NCBI RefSeq assembly: GCF_004138215.1
Contig: NZ_RYYS01000088.1
Coordinates: 1 to 63,473, forward strand
Origin: Anaerophilus nitritigenes
GTDB lineage: Bacteria; Bacillota; Clostridia; Peptostreptococcales; Thermotaleaceae
Direction: 5' to 3'
Length of the DNA: 63,473 bases
The translations under genes and the position numbers were made by a program. This document shows positions 63,262 to 63,473 of this stretch, one piece after another. Numbering within the stretch: the first letter of the stretch is position 1; every line of letters starts with the position of its first letter. Under the pieces are notes generated by a model. The model saw nothing but the letters and a program-made list of their open reading frames with translations, ran no database searches and was not told where the DNA came from.

Positions 63262-63370
63262 ATATACTGCCCCTTTCTCTTTTTAATATTTATAATTTCT
63301 TTTTAAATTCACATTATTTTATAAAATATACTTTTATATCTAGTATTATATCTCGTTATTACTGTAAATT

Positions 63371-63398
63371 TTATCGGCATTTTGAATTGGATTGTTTA
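63371..63398 (-). promoter_or_regulatory. Sigma-D (sigma-28) promoter of the fliD operon
   Basis: TAAA (63395-63398), 16-bp spacer, GCCGATAA (63371-63378) on the minus strand: a full consensus match. About 110 bp upstream of fliD. The rest of 63262-63473 shows no gene. Confidence 0.88.
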
Positions 63399-63473
63399 TA
63401 CTAGCATAGGAATTTTATGCTTTATCGAATTCTTAAATAATAAAATTAACCTGTAAAATTCATATAGATTAAA

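Overview
The window is AT-rich chromosomal DNA of an anaerobic, motile member of the Clostridia. The evidence is the very low GC, strong AGGAGG ribosome binding sites, a bifurcating-type Bcd/EtfAB set with Rex, a clostridial ferredoxin, SLH cell-wall domains, a raiA-type RNA and a sigma-D flagellar cluster. Genus cannot be fixed from sequence alone; a fermentative, amino-acid-using genus of the Alkaliphilus/Crassaminicella type would fit. There are no rRNA, tRNA, CRISPR or phage genes.

Layout. (1) 1-3.3 kb: the start of a peptide gene made of tandem FGPGTG repeats, cut by the window edge, downstream of a 1007-residue BTAD/ATPase/TPR regulator. (2) 3.5-16.4 kb: a histidine-fermentation locus. 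An FNT-type formate channel and an amino-acid:cation symporter converge on fchA, hutI, ftcD, hutU, fhs, a DapF-fold racemase/epimerase, a YuiF-type permease and hutH. Together these would turn histidine into glutamate, ammonia and formyl-THF, recover ATP through Fhs and export formate. The racemase may feed in D-histidine. FolD, needed between FchA and Fhs, is not in the window. (3) 16.6-24 kb: DUF554 membrane protein, small coiled-coil protein, peptidase T, YfcC carrier, PepV dipeptidase, Crp/Fnr regulator and 8-oxoguanine glycosylase. (4) 24-30.6 kb: cobalamin riboswitch plus cobT, a CAP-SLH surface protein, gdhA, a P-loop/Asp23 fusion behind a Fur-like box, a ferredoxin and a MarR regulator. 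(5) 30.6-37.4 kb: bcd-etfB-etfA with a Rex-like operator, rex, an ABC-F ATPase and acpP.

(6) 37.4-45 kb: a DnaA-box cluster, tsaD, a Cys-rich small protein, a MacAB-like exporter, a MITE-like palindromic element, tsaE-tsaB-rimI, and ribU under an FMN riboswitch. (7) 45-54.6 kb: a small membrane protein, an amidohydrolase, ppaX-like phosphatase, tex, prfB (programmed frameshift), secA and a DUF5317 protein. (8) 54.6-56.2 kb: hpf, a second DnaA-box cluster that carries an 18-bp sequence identical to one in the first cluster but inverted, and an independently transcribed raiA-type structured RNA. (9) 56.2 kb to the end: flagellar late genes (fliD-fliS-flgN-like-yjfB, flaG, a large repeat protein resembling DUF6240, a second FlgN-like paralogue, yaaR) with sigma-D promoters.

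Points most worth a second look: the FGPGTG repeat peptide beside a large regulator, the racemase inside the hut locus, the phased ATGCAT sites upstream of hutH, the paired DnaA-box clusters, the Fur-box/P-loop-Asp23 gene and the MITE-like element.
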